Shown piece by piece: positions 27,629 to 37,656 of a stretch of 64,000 nt of DNA; position 1 is the first letter of the stretch, and every line of letters starts with the position of its first letter. This DNA comes from Bradyrhizobium sp. AUGA SZCCT0176. GTDB taxonomy: Bacteria; Pseudomonadota; Alphaproteobacteria; Rhizobiales; Xanthobacteraceae. The stretch covers positions 372,001 through 436,000 of the forward strand of contig NZ_JAFCMB010000001.1 of assembly GCF_018130145.1 (NCBI RefSeq), written 5' to 3'. The translations under genes were made by a program, and so were the position numbers. The notes under the pieces were generated by a model that saw nothing but the letters and a program-made list of their open reading frames with translations, did not search any database and was not told where the DNA came from.

Positions 27629-28043
27629 GTCCTGCTCTCATGAGGCAATGGCTCGTCCAACCTTTGACGAGTCAGAAGCTTCGCCGTTGAGGCCTCATTA
27701 ACCTGGTTGTTCGACACTGCATTCGCTGCGCGGTTCGAACGGCTACCTGGTCGTTTCCTTAGGTTTCCTTAGCGCTTCCTCGGGTTCCCCGATCCTTACC
27801 TCGGGGTTGCCAAGGGAAGGGTCAAGGTAATCAGGGAAATTCGGGCGTTCTGGTTCTCAAGCGTTCCGTCCTCTCTAGCAGAAGGCCGGGCCAAGACAAG
27901 AACCCCTCGGGAACGACAATCCGAGTTGCGACCGAGGCGGGCACAGGGGGACTCAGGTTTAAGGGTCTTGGGTTTCAGGCGTTGAGTGGATTGTTTCAAC
28001 TCGAAGAATTCGAGTTGAGAGGTTCTCGGCAGGAGACGAGTTG
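27629..28043. other. 415-bp divergent intergenic region
   Basis: No credible gene is seen. It contains the promoters of the dehydrogenase (minus) and SH3 (plus) genes. Notable are the direct repeat tttccttag near 27760, a small hairpin ccccga/tcgggg (27787-27806) and a strong hairpin at 27996-28018 listed separately. No tRNA or IS remnant is recognisable. Confidence 0.6.
27996..28018 (+). other. 10-bp-stem hairpin upstream of the SH3 gene
   Basis: tcaactcgaa and ttcgagttga form a perfect 10-bp stem with a 3-base loop (gaa), ending 25 bp before the ATG at 28044. A second mini-hairpin (gaga-ggt-tctc) follows directly. It may be a 5'-UTR stability element or an operator palindrome; it has no U-run. 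Confidence 0.5.
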
Positions 28044-28571
28044 ATGGCGTTGGGGCGTTTCTGTTCGATGGCGGTGCTGGCAGGGTGCATGCTGGGTGCG
28101 TCGGTCAGCACAGGTTTTTCAGCCAAGGAAGCAGGCTCCACCACCAGCGGCCTCCCGGTGCCGCGTTATGTCAGCCTCAAATCCGATCATGTGAATGTCA
28201 GGGCCGGTCCGACCAAGGACAATGACGTCGCCTGGGTTTACACCCGCTCCGGCCTGCCGGTCGAAATCACCGCTGAATTCGAGAACTGGCGCCGGGTGCG
28301 CGATTCCGAAGGCGCCGAGGGCTGGGTCTATCATTCCCTGCTGTCGGGCCGCCGCACCGCCGTCGTCACCATGAAGACCAAGGACGAACTCGCGCCGCTC
28401 TACGATCGCGCCGATCCGTCCAGCGCGGTCGCCGCGCGCCTGCAGGCCGGCGTCGTCGCCCAGGTCAAGAAATGCGCGGCCGGCTGGTGCCGCGTGATCG
28501 GCAACGGATTTGACGGCTGGATCGAACAGCAGCGGCTGTGGGGCGTCTACGCCGACGAGAAGGTGGATTGA
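28044..28571 (+). CDS. Secreted bacterial SH3-domain protein
   Basis: 175 residues from the ATG at 28044, with GGAGA upstream (an in-frame TTG at 28041 is less likely). A signal peptide (MALGRFCSMAVLAGCMLGAS) leads to two SH3_4-type repeats: YVSLKSDHVNVRAGPTKDND to GWVYHSLLSG, and KTKDELAPLYDRADPSS to GFDGWIEQQRLWG. Such proteins occur in the rhizobial periplasm and are thought to bind peptidoglycan or partner proteins; no enzyme activity is visible. It diverges from the 2-hydroxyacid dehydrogenase gene. Confidence 0.85.
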   Translation: MALGRFCSMAVLAGCMLGASVSTGFSAKEAGSTTSGLPVPRYVSLKSDHVNVRAGPTKDNDVAWVYTRSGLPVEITAEFENWRRVRDSEGAEGWVYHSLLSGRRTAVVTMKTKDELAPLYDRADPSSAVAARLQAGVVAQVKKCAAGWCRVIGNGFDGWIEQQRLWGVYADEKVD

Positions 28572-28598
28572 TTGCGCCGTTGACGACCAATTGTCGTC

Positions 28599-28735
28599 GT
28601 CCCGGCCTAGTGCGCAATTGCGCGCGGGGGGCCGGGACCCACCCATACCCCGCGGCTCCGCGTTAGCCACGAATGGCCGACGCCGTCCTCAACAATAAAC
28701 ATTTGTGGTTATGGGTCCCGGCTCAAGGCCGGGAC
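28599..28735. repeat. REP-like palindromes between the SH3 gene and irr
   Basis: Two hairpins share the GTCCCGGC core: gtcccggcc/ggccgggac (28599-28607, 28630-28638) and gtcccggc/gccgggac (28715-28722, 28728-28735). A larger pairing gggaccca/tgggtccc links them. The pair lies between the convergent SH3 and irr genes and could terminate both. Confidence 0.75.
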
Positions 28736-28751
28736 GACGGGCTGATAGAGC

Positions 28752-29258
28752 TCAGCGCTTCTTGCGCAGCCGCACGACCATGTCGACGCGGGCGATTTCG
28801 TAACCTTCCGGCACGTCGGGCATCCGCGACAGCACCAGATGCGGATCTGGAATGTCGACCAGCTCGTGGTTGTTCTCGAGATAGAAGTGGTGATGCGCCG
28901 TCACGTTGGTGTCGAAATAGGTCTTGGTGCCGTCAACGCTGACCTGGCGCAGCAGGCCGGCATCGGTGAGCTGGTTGAGCGTGTTGTAGACGGTGGCGAG
29001 CGAGACCGGCACCTTGGCCAGCGTCGCTTCCTCGTAGAGCATTTCAGCGGTCAGATGCCGCGCGCCCTTGCCGAACAGCAGCCAGCCGAGCGCCATGCGC
29101 TGGCGGGTCGGCCGCAGGCCGGCAGCTTGCAGCATTTCGTTGACGTCATGCCAGGGACAGCCGGTCAACGCCGGTTGATGTCCGGCGGCATGGGCGGCCG
29201 GATCCATCGCGGCTAAGTCAGCGGCGTCGTCGTTCACAGTCGAGACCTGGTCGTTCAT
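28752..29258 (-). CDS. irr: Irr, heme-responsive iron regulator
   Basis: 168 residues from the ATG at 29258. A Fur-family protein with the features of Bradyrhizobium Irr: N-terminal heme regulatory motif GCPWHDVNE (Cys34-Pro35), helix-turn-helix GLRPTRQRMALGWLLFGKG, and the histidine cluster AHHHFYLEN (His122-124) for the second heme site. Known function: under iron limitation Irr accumulates and represses or activates heme and iron genes; heme binding triggers its degradation. It is divergent from fabA, the usual rhizobial neighbourhood. A 21-bp palindrome is 28 bp upstream. Fur is encoded at 59646, so both iron regulators are in this window. Confidence 0.95.
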   Translation of the reverse strand: MNDQVSTVNDDAADLAAMDPAAHAAGHQPALTGCPWHDVNEMLQAAGLRPTRQRMALGWLLFGKGARHLTAEMLYEEATLAKVPVSLATVYNTLNQLTDAGLLRQVSVDGTKTYFDTNVTAHHHFYLENNHELVDIPDPHLVLSRMPDVPEGYEIARVDMVVRLRKKR

Positions 29259-29602
29259 TTCCACTTCGGTACCACGCTGACAAACTTGGGCAATATTCTT
29301 GCCCAATATAAAAGGAAATCCTTTAGATGCAAGTTTTTCGCAACTAGAACGATCCCAAGGTAAAGGCGGAACCCGCGATGGGACAGGGTGCTTTTAGGCC
29401 CTATCCAGTGCTTTGCCGCCCGCCAAGGCCTATGTTACAGAGCGCGCGGACCACATATGCATATTCGGCAGGGACATTTGCCGGTGGCACCCAAGTAGCG
29501 CCAATTTGCGGGAAACAGGCATTCTTCCGCGGGAAACCGGTCCGGTTCGCTCGAAAGCGCGACCAGGATACTTTTGCGGGACATCTTAGAGAGGCTGAAA
29601 CG
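29259..29602. other. 344-bp irr-fabA divergent region
   Basis: It holds the irr operator palindrome at 29286-29306 and, 4 bp further on, a second palindrome aaagga-aa-tccttt (29311-29324). The reading frame can be extended upstream of the fabA start to 29378, but that extension has no family similarity. No RNA gene is recognised. Confidence 0.6.
29286..29306. promoter_or_regulatory. 21-bp palindrome upstream of irr
   Basis: ttgggcaa-tattc-ttgcccaa is a perfect inverted repeat with 8-bp arms, 28 bp before the irr ATG. In Bradyrhizobium the irr promoter is known to be bound by Fur, so this is a candidate site, but it does not look like a classical Fur box or an ICE motif. Another repressor is possible. 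Confidence 0.5.
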
Positions 29603-30130
29603 ATGCTGGATCGCCGCGGCGGTTACGAATACGAGGATTTGCTGGCGTGCGGCCGTGGCGAGCTATTCGGCCCGGGAAATGCGCAATTACCGCTGCCGCC
29701 GATGCTGATGTTCGATCGCATCACCGAAATTTCCGAAACCGGTGGGGAATACGGCAAGGGCATCGTTCGCGCCGAACTCGACGTGAACCCGGATCTCTGG
29801 TTCTTCGGCTGCCATTTCAAAGGCGATCCGGTGATGCCGGGCTGTCTCGGCCTCGACGCGCTGTGGCAGATGGTCGGCTTTTATCTCGGCTGGACCGGCG
29901 GCGAGGGCCGCGGCCGGGCGTTGGGCCTCGGCGAACTGAAGTTCTCCGGTCAAGTGATGCCGAATGTCCGCAAGATTGTGTACAACGTCGATATCAAGCG
30001 CGTGATGCGTCTAAAGCTCTGGCTGGGTATCGCCGACGGCTGGCTTTCGGCCGACGGCGAGATTATCTATCGCGCGAAGGATCTGAGGGTGGGGCTGTTA
30101 AAGCAGGGTGCCGCATTGCCGGGAGCGTAA
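29603..30130 (+). CDS. fabA: FabA, 3-hydroxydecanoyl-ACP dehydratase/isomerase
   Basis: 175 residues from the ATG at 29603 with GAGAGGCT upstream. The start [20 protein letters not shown] and the active-site segment [20 protein letters not shown] (catalytic His, and Asp in the following helix) are standard for FabA. It dehydrates 3-hydroxydecanoyl-ACP and isomerises the product to cis-3-decenoyl-ACP, the branch point to unsaturated fatty acids. fabB follows after 78 bp on the same strand, forming the usual pair. Confidence 0.97.
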   Translation: MLDRRGGYEYEDLLACGRGELFGPGNAQLPLPPMLMFDRITEISETGGEYGKGIVRAELDVNPDLWFFGCHFKGDPVMPGCLGLDALWQMVGFYLGWTGGEGRGRALGLGELKFSGQVMPNVRKIVYNVDIKRVMRLKLWLGIADGWLSADGEIIYRAKDLRVGLLKQGAALPGA

Positions 30131-30208
30131 GTTACCCGCTCTCCAATAGGCGGAATTCGGTTTGACGGCGGCCATCACACAAAACGCAAACGACAGGACG
30201 AGGCGATC

Positions 30209-31432
30209 ATGAGGCGGGTTGTCATCACGGGGATGGGCATCGTCTCATCCATCGGAAATAACACCCAGGAAGTGCTTGCGAGCCTTCATGAGGCGAAATC
30301 GGGGATCACGCGCGCGGAAAAATACGCCGAACTCGGCTTCCGCTCGCAGGTGCAGGGCGCTCCGTCCCTCAATCCCGCCGATGTCATCGACCGGCGCGCG
30401 ATGCGCTTTCTCGGCGAGGGCGCGGCGTGGAATCACATCGCGATGGAGCAGGCGATCCAGGATTCCGGTCTCAGCCCGACCGAGGTTTCCGACGTCCGTA
30501 CCGGCATCATCATGGGCTCCGGCGGACCGTCCGCGCGCACCATCGTCGAAGCGGCCGATATCACCAGGACCAAGGGTCCCAAACGCGTGGGGCCGTTCGC
30601 GGTGCCAAAGGCGATGTCGTCGACCGCCTCAGCCACGCTGGCGACCTGGTTCAAGATCAAAGGCGTGAACTATTCGATCTCGTCGGCCTGCGCGACCTCC
30701 AACCATTGCATCGGCAACGCCTATGAGACGATCCAGATCGGCAAGCAGGATGTGATCTTCGCCGGCGGCTGCGAGGAACTCGACTGGTCGCTGTCGGTGC
30801 TGTTCGACGCCATGGGCGCGATGTCCTCGAAATACAACGCCACGCCCGCCACCGCGTCGCGTCCCTATGACGTCAGCCGCGACGGCTTCGTCATTGCGGG
30901 CGGCGCCGGCGTGGTGGTGCTGGAAGAGCTCGAACACGCCAAGGCGCGCGGCGCGCGCATCTACGCCGAAGTGGTCGGCTATGGCGCGACGTCTGACGGC
31001 TACGACATGGTGGCCCCCTCGGGCGAAGGCGCCGAGCGCTGCATGCGGATGGCGATGGAGACCGTGAAGACGCCGATCGACTACATCAATCCGCACGCCA
31101 CCTCGACGCCCGCCGGCGATCCGCCGGAAATCGAGGCGATCCGCAGGGTGTTCGGCACCGGCGAAAAATGCCCGCCGATCTCGGCGACCAAGGCGCTGAC
31201 CGGACATTCGCTCGGTGCCACCGGCGTTCAGGAAGCGATCTATTCGCTGTTGATGATGAACAATGGTTTCGTGTGCGAGAGCGCCAACATCACCGAGCTC
31301 GACCCGGTGTTTGCCGACATGCCGATCGTGCGCAAGCGCATCGACAACGCCAAGCTCGGCACCGTGCTGTCGAACTCGTTCGGCTTCGGCGGCACCAACG
31401 CCACGCTGGTGTTCAAGCGCATGGATGCGTGA
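30209..31432 (+). CDS. fabB: FabB, 3-oxoacyl-ACP synthase I
   Basis: 407 residues from the ATG at 30209. The Cys-His-His triad is present: [21 protein letters not shown] and [11 protein letters not shown] with the conserved Lys before it. FabB elongates the cis-3-decenoyl-ACP made by FabA and is required for unsaturated fatty acids. In many rhizobia fabI follows fabB; here the gene is instead followed by REP-like palindromes and a GST gene on the other strand. Confidence 0.97.
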   Translation: MRRVVITGMGIVSSIGNNTQEVLASLHEAKSGITRAEKYAELGFRSQVQGAPSLNPADVIDRRAMRFLGEGAAWNHIAMEQAIQDSGLSPTEVSDVRTGIIMGSGGPSARTIVEAADITRTKGPKRVGPFAVPKAMSSTASATLATWFKIKGVNYSISSACATSNHCIGNAYETIQIGKQDVIFAGGCEELDWSLSVLFDAMGAMSSKYNATPATASRPYDVSRDGFVIAGGAGVVVLEELEHAKARGARIYAEVVGYGATSDGYDMVAPSGEGAERCMRMAMETVKTPIDYINPHATSTPAGDPPEIEAIRRVFGTGEKCPPISATKALTGHSLGATGVQEAIYSLLMMNNGFVCESANITELDPVFADMPIVRKRIDNAKLGTVLSNSFGFGGTNATLVFKRMDA

Positions 31433-31441
31433 GCGTTTGTC

Positions 31442-31542
31442 ATGCCCCGCGTATGCGGGGCATCCAGTACGCCGCGGCTTGTCGATTCAAGCACTGATGT
31501 CTCTGGAATACTGGGTCACCCGCTTTCGCTTTCGCGGGTGAC
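31442..31542. repeat. REP-like palindrome pair after fabB
   Basis: Two hairpins: atgccccgc/gcggggcat (31442-31450, 31455-31463) and gtcacccgc/gcgggtgac (31515-31523, 31534-31542). The block fills the gap between the convergent fabB and GST genes and probably serves as terminator for both. Confidence 0.75.
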
Positions 31543-31553
31543 GACAGTTGGGC

Positions 31554-32150
31554 CTATCCCGCCGCGATCTTCTCTGCGCGCTGGAACGCCGGGCGGGCCG
31601 CGCATCGATCGATGTAGGCGTCGAACGAGGGCCGTGACGGCACCATCTTGAACAGCCGCACGGCGAAATTCAGCCCGGAGCCAATGATGATGTCGGCTGC
31701 GGAAAAATTCTCGCCGAGAATCCACGGACCTTTCTCCAGTGCGTTGTCGAGCACGTCGATCACGCGTTGCGAATCGCCCCAGCCGGCCGCGACCGGATTC
31801 ATTTCGATCTTGGTCGCGAGCTGCACGATCGCAGGCTCGATACAACCGGGGCTGAAGAACAACCAGTAGAGATACTTTGCGCGCAGCGGATCTCCGAGCG
31901 GCGGCGCCAGCTTCGCTTCCGGATAGCGCTCGGCGACATAGGCCGCGATCGCGGCGGCTTCGGCAAGCGTGGCCTCGCCATCCCGGAGCGCCGGCACCTT
32001 GCCCATCGGATTGATCGCCAGATATTCGAGCTTGCGCTGTGCGCCGGTCGAGATGTCCGTCAGCACGCGTTCATAGGGTTGTCCGGTCTCTTCGAACAGC
32101 CATAGCGAGGAAAACGAACGCGAGCGGGGCGACCAATAAAGCTGCATCAT
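31554..32150 (-). CDS. Glutathione S-transferase family protein
   Basis: 198 residues from the ATG at 32150. The N-terminal thioredoxin-like half (MMQLYWSPRSRSFSSLWLFE, NPMGKVPALRDGEATLAEAA) carries the cis-Pro and the Glu-containing glutathione-binding loop. The C-terminal helical domain contains LGENFSAADIIIGSGLNFAV, the conserved N-capping/hydrophobic-staple region. The SRSF segment near the start supplies the likely catalytic Ser. Substrate unknown; probable detoxification or stress role. It is convergent with fabB. Confidence 0.88.
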   Translation of the reverse strand: MMQLYWSPRSRSFSSLWLFEETGQPYERVLTDISTGAQRKLEYLAINPMGKVPALRDGEATLAEAAAIAAYVAERYPEAKLAPPLGDPLRAKYLYWLFFSPGCIEPAIVQLATKIEMNPVAAGWGDSQRVIDVLDNALEKGPWILGENFSAADIIIGSGLNFAVRLFKMVPSRPSFDAYIDRCAARPAFQRAEKIAAG

Positions 32151-32459
32151 GGCGGAACCTTTCATCGGCGGGGGCGGACAATGCCATCTTCATTGCGCGT
32201 CTGACGCGAATTGGCAACGCACTACGCCTAGGACGAACGGTTCAACGTCGAGCGATATGTTGGTCAACTTTATTTCGTGCGGTCGACTGGCCGGCGATTT
32301 CGGGCGAATCGCGGAGAGCCACGCTCAATTGTCTTTGAGGTAGTTGGGCAGCAGGAGGCATGGCTAGCAAAAAACTAAGCGCGGCCGTGAGGCCTTCGCT
32401 CATCACGCCCGCGATTCGCGGCGAGGGTTTCGGCTTGCGCTGTTCGCGCATCCTTTGCG
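32151..32459. other. 309-bp gap containing a duplicated oxyR 3' fragment
   Basis: No intact gene is seen. Bases 32402-32450 closely repeat the last ~50 bp of oxyR (see the repeat entry). The remainder should include the GST promoter and the 3' end of the unknown secreted-protein transcript. Confidence 0.6.
32402..32450 (-). repeat. Duplicated 3' end of oxyR (left copy)
   Basis: This stretch matches 33447-33497, the 3' end of oxyR, with only a few differences. Read on the minus strand it encodes REQRKPKPSPRIAG, against REQRKAKPSPRKSRG in OxyR. The two copies are direct repeats flanking the unknown secreted-protein gene (32460-33284). Confidence 0.8.
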
Positions 32460-33284
32460 TTATTGTCCAAGCGTGGCCGACAATGCCTTGTCGAGATGCG
32501 TAGCAAGCAATGCCCGGGTACCGTCGCGCAATGTCGCGCTCGTCGCCGCCGCTGCTGCCGGCTCTGGAAACGCAGAATTTTCGAGTTTGGTAAGCGGGTC
32601 CTCGACTCCAAAACCCCTGGCAAGTGCCAAGCCAAGATTGAGGTTAAAAGGCTTTTTGCTGACCTCGTAGGTCTGTCCGTCAAACACCGTGACCTGAATG
32701 TTGGAGTACAAGCGGGTATGGCCGACGAGGCTGCCGATGCCGCGGTGATAAACGCCGATGCCGCGCAGGGTCTGGTTGGTTCCGTCCAACTTGCTGTCAA
32801 GTTTTGTAACCGCCACATAACGCGCGCAACCAGCGTTCGCGGTGATCTGCCGCACAATGGTGGTCAGATCGCTCTCAGGATTGCGAAACAGCGCCGGGGC
32901 AGGACGGTCGTAAGGCGCGAACGCCTGCTTCGAGTAGGCTATTCGCCGGACACCGGCGCCGGAACCCGTCACGGCGCGAACGCGCGCGACCACGAGATCG
33001 TCGAGACCCCAGCTCTCGATCGGTACATCCGCATAATCGTTGTTGAATACGGTGAGGCCGATTTTCTGAACCGCGAACTGGTCGCCGACCGCTGGAATAA
33101 CGCCGATCTGACAAGGACCGCTTTCCGTCGGCGCGGCTTGCCTCGCGCTGGTCTTGGTCTTTGCCGCCGCCTTCTTGGCGGGCTTCGGCGCGGATGGCGC
33201 GGCTATAGGCGCGGGCTGGGCTTGCGCCCATGCGGGTGTGACGGAGCACGACAGGATAAGTGCAACGGCCAGGACGCGGATCAT
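32460..33284 (-). CDS. Secreted protein of unknown function
   Basis: 274 residues from the ATG at 33284. A signal peptide (MIRVLAVALILSCSVTPAWA) is followed by an Ala/Pro/Lys-rich linker to about residue 50. The globular part contains CQIGVIPAVGDQFAVQKIGL, RRIAYSKQAFAPYD and YSNIQVTVFDGQTYEVSKKP. Only two cysteines are in the mature part. I do not recognise a family, and no catalytic motif stands out. The gene lies between two direct copies of the oxyR 3' end, suggesting insertion or local duplication. It faces away from GST and follows oxyR on the same strand after 163 bp. Confidence 0.7.
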   Translation of the reverse strand: MIRVLAVALILSCSVTPAWAQAQPAPIAAPSAPKPAKKAAAKTKTSARQAAPTESGPCQIGVIPAVGDQFAVQKIGLTVFNNDYADVPIESWGLDDLVVARVRAVTGSGAGVRRIAYSKQAFAPYDRPAPALFRNPESDLTTIVRQITANAGCARYVAVTKLDSKLDGTNQTLRGIGVYHRGIGSLVGHTRLYSNIQVTVFDGQTYEVSKKPFNLNLGLALARGFGVEDPLTKLENSAFPEPAAAAATSATLRDGTRALLATHLDKALSATLGQ

Positions 33285-33447
33285 GAAAACTCGGGAACGG
33301 GATTGGTGCGCAGGGATGCGTCTAACTAGAGCGCACCGCGGGCATCCGCAAGTTGTTTTGCGCCTCTTCGTCTATCGTGCGGAGCTCTTCCATCGATAAT
33401 ACTTCATCACATATCCCGTCATCGGCGGGACCTTGTCGCGTTGCTGA

Positions 33448-34383
33448 TCACCCCCGCGATTTCCGCGGCGAGGGTTTCGCCTTGCGCTGTTCGCGCAAGG
33501 CATCGGCGGCGAGGCAGACCACTTCCGAGATTTGCTGCAGCTGTGCGGCCAGCGGGCTTGTCTTGCGCCAGACCATGCCGATGGTCCGCGACGGTTGCGG
33601 GTTGCTGAACCGCGCGACCGAGACCTGTGCCGAACGGGTTTCCACCGTGACCGCCATTTCCGGAATCAGGGTGACGCCGATGCCGGCGCCGACCATCTGA
33701 ACGAGCGTGGACAGCGAGCTTGCGTCCAGCACCTCGCGCGGCGGCGACTGCATGTTGCAGAACGACAGCGCCTGGTCGCGGAAACAATGCCCCTCTTCGA
33801 GCAGCAGCAACCGCATCTCGCGCAGCGTCTCGTGGCTTGGCACCGGTGTGCCCTCGTCCTCGCCCGGCCGCACCAGCAGGAAATTCTCGGAAAAGCAGGC
33901 GACCTCGGTCAGCGATGGCTCCGATACCGGCAATGCCACGATCGCCGTATCGAGCCGGCCTTCGGTCACTTCCTTGATCAGCTTCGGCGTCAGCGTCTCG
34001 CGCACGTGGATGTCGAGTTCCGGATGCATGCGCGCGAGGTTCTCGATCACTTTCGGCAGCAGATAGGGCGCGATGGTCGGGATCATGCCGATGCGCAGCC
34101 GTCCGGCAAGCCGGTCCTGTGCCGCGCGCGCGAAATCGCCGAGTTCATCGACCGAGCGCAGGATGTCGCGGACACGCTGGACGATCTCTTCGCCGAATTC
34201 CGTCAGCGTGATCTGTCGCGCGCTTCGTTCCAGCAGCGCGCCGCCGAGCGCTTGCTCCATTTCCTTGATTTGCATCGACAGGGCCGGCTGCGAGATCGAG
34301 CAGGCTTCCGCCGCGCGCCCGAAATGGCCGTGACGGGCCAGCGCATCAAAATAACGAAGCTGTCTGAGCGTCATCTGTATCAT
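33448..34383 (-). CDS. oxyR: OxyR, peroxide-sensing LysR regulator
   Basis: 311 residues from the ATG at 34383 (an ATG at 34374 is also possible). A LysR-type helix-turn-helix (LRQLRYFDALARHGHFGRAA) is followed by the OxyR sensing segment GHCFRDQALSFC, with the redox pair Cys200 and Cys209. It is divergent from katG across 103 bp. Known logic: peroxide forms the disulfide and OxyR activates katG. Its last 50 bp are duplicated at 32402-32450. Confidence 0.95.
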   Translation of the reverse strand: MIQMTLRQLRYFDALARHGHFGRAAEACSISQPALSMQIKEMEQALGGALLERSARQITLTEFGEEIVQRVRDILRSVDELGDFARAAQDRLAGRLRIGMIPTIAPYLLPKVIENLARMHPELDIHVRETLTPKLIKEVTEGRLDTAIVALPVSEPSLTEVACFSENFLLVRPGEDEGTPVPSHETLREMRLLLLEEGHCFRDQALSFCNMQSPPREVLDASSLSTLVQMVGAGIGVTLIPEMAVTVETRSAQVSVARFSNPQPSRTIGMVWRKTSPLAAQLQQISEVVCLAADALREQRKAKPSPRKSRG

Positions 34384-36625
<2,242 letters not shown>

Positions 36626-36660
36626 TCAGCTGAGCGCTGGACGAACGCTACACTGACAAA

Positions 36661-36686
36661 AAAGGGCGGCTCAAGAGCCGCCCTTT
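36661..36686. terminator. Bidirectional terminator between katG and sod
   Basis: aaagggcggctc and gagccgcccttt form a perfect 12-bp stem with a 2-base loop. The A-rich left arm and T-rich right arm give U-runs on both strands. The hairpin is 35 bp after the katG stop and 24 bp from the sod stop. Confidence 0.88.
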
Positions 36687-36710
36687 CGCTTTTCAAGATG
36701 GAGCGCGCGA

Positions 36711-37457
36711 TCAAACGCCGAGCGTACCGGCCTTCGCCGCCGCAAAACGCTCGGCGACCTTGGTCCAGTTCACCGTGTTCCACCACGCCTTGAGATAATC
36801 GGCGCGGCGGTTCTGGTAGTTGAGATAATAGGCGTGCTCCCAGACGTCGTTGCCAAGCAGCGCGCGCTTGCCGTCCATGATCGGATTGTCCTGGTTCGGA
36901 CGGGTCTCGATCGCGAGCTTGCCGTCCTTGGCAACGGTCACGAACACCCAGCCGGAGCCGAACTGACGTCCGCCCGCGGCATTAAAGTCGTTCTGGAACT
37001 TCTCCAGGCCGCCGAGGTCCTTGTCGATCGCGGCCAGCACCTCGCCTTCCGGCTTGCCGCCGCCCGGGGCCATGATTTCCCAGAACATGGTGTGGTTGGC
37101 ATGGCCGCCGAGATTGTTGCGCACACCGAATTTGATGTCGTCGTTCAGGGCGTTCAAATTGCCGAGGATGTCCGTCACCTTGCTGGTGCCGAGCTGCGCA
37201 TTGGTCTTGGCGAGGGTGTTCAGATTGTTGACGTAGGCGGCATGATGCCGACCATGGTGGATTTCCATGGTCTTGGCATCGATATGCGGCTCAAGCGCGT
37301 TGAAGGCGTAAGGGAGCGGCGGCAGCGTGAACGGGCCTGCCGCGGCCGGGGCAGGCGCCGGTGCGGCGGCCTGGGCAAAGACGACACGCGGTGCCGCCGC
37401 GACGGCTACGAGGCCGGCGGCGGCGCTGAAAAAATGACGGCGCGAAAGTGCGGACAT
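36711..37457 (-). CDS. Tat-exported Mn/Fe superoxide dismutase
   Basis: 248 residues from the ATG at 37457. A twin-arginine signal (SRRHFFSAAAGLVAVAAAP) with an AxA-like site at VFAQA sends the folded enzyme to the periplasm, and a Pro/Ala linker follows. The SOD core has the metal ligands His67 (MEIHHGRHH), His122 (GGHANHTMFW) and Asp/His in DVWEHAYYLNY. The Gln in RPNQDNP favours the Mn type. It removes superoxide outside the cytoplasm, complementing KatG. It is convergent with katG. Confidence 0.92.
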   Translation of the reverse strand: MSALSRRHFFSAAAGLVAVAAAPRVVFAQAAAPAPAPAAAGPFTLPPLPYAFNALEPHIDAKTMEIHHGRHHAAYVNNLNTLAKTNAQLGTSKVTDILGNLNALNDDIKFGVRNNLGGHANHTMFWEIMAPGGGKPEGEVLAAIDKDLGGLEKFQNDFNAAGGRQFGSGWVFVTVAKDGKLAIETRPNQDNPIMDGKRALLGNDVWEHAYYLNYQNRRADYLKAWWNTVNWTKVAERFAAAKAGTLGV

Positions 37458-37604
37458 AAGTCTCTCCCTGCGTGACGAGCCTGCTGCTCGGTTCGGACGA
37501 TCGTAACGGGTCCAGCTTCCAGCTGCGAAGTCAGCCCCATTCCGGTTTCATTTTAAATGGGTTAGGCGCTGCGGCGTAAGAGCGCACGATCACATCTGCG
37601 GCAA

Positions 37605-37631
37605 ATAAAAAGGGCGGCTTTGCAGCCGCCC
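37605..37631 (-). terminator. Intrinsic terminator of the rimP-pnp operon
   Basis: Stem gggcggct/agccgccc (37612-37619 and 37624-37631) with a 4-base loop; on the minus strand it is followed by five T and further T-rich sequence. It sits 25 bp after the pnp stop codon. Confidence 0.85.
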
Positions 37632-37656
37632 CTTCTGATTTTCGATGTCGAGGCGC

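Noticed and set aside
27629-28043. tRNA or small RNA gene
   Set aside because: No cloverleaf, CCA end or promoter-terminator pair could be made out; only short hairpins were found.
29378-29602. N-terminal extension of FabA
   Set aside because: The family start [12 protein letters not shown] at 29603 has its own ribosome site; the extension is Arg/Pro/Gly-rich and unrelated to FabA.
32375-32857. Additional coding region overlapping the unknown secreted-protein gene
   Set aside because: It is an out-of-frame shadow; only the duplicated oxyR tail within it is meaningful and is reported as a repeat.
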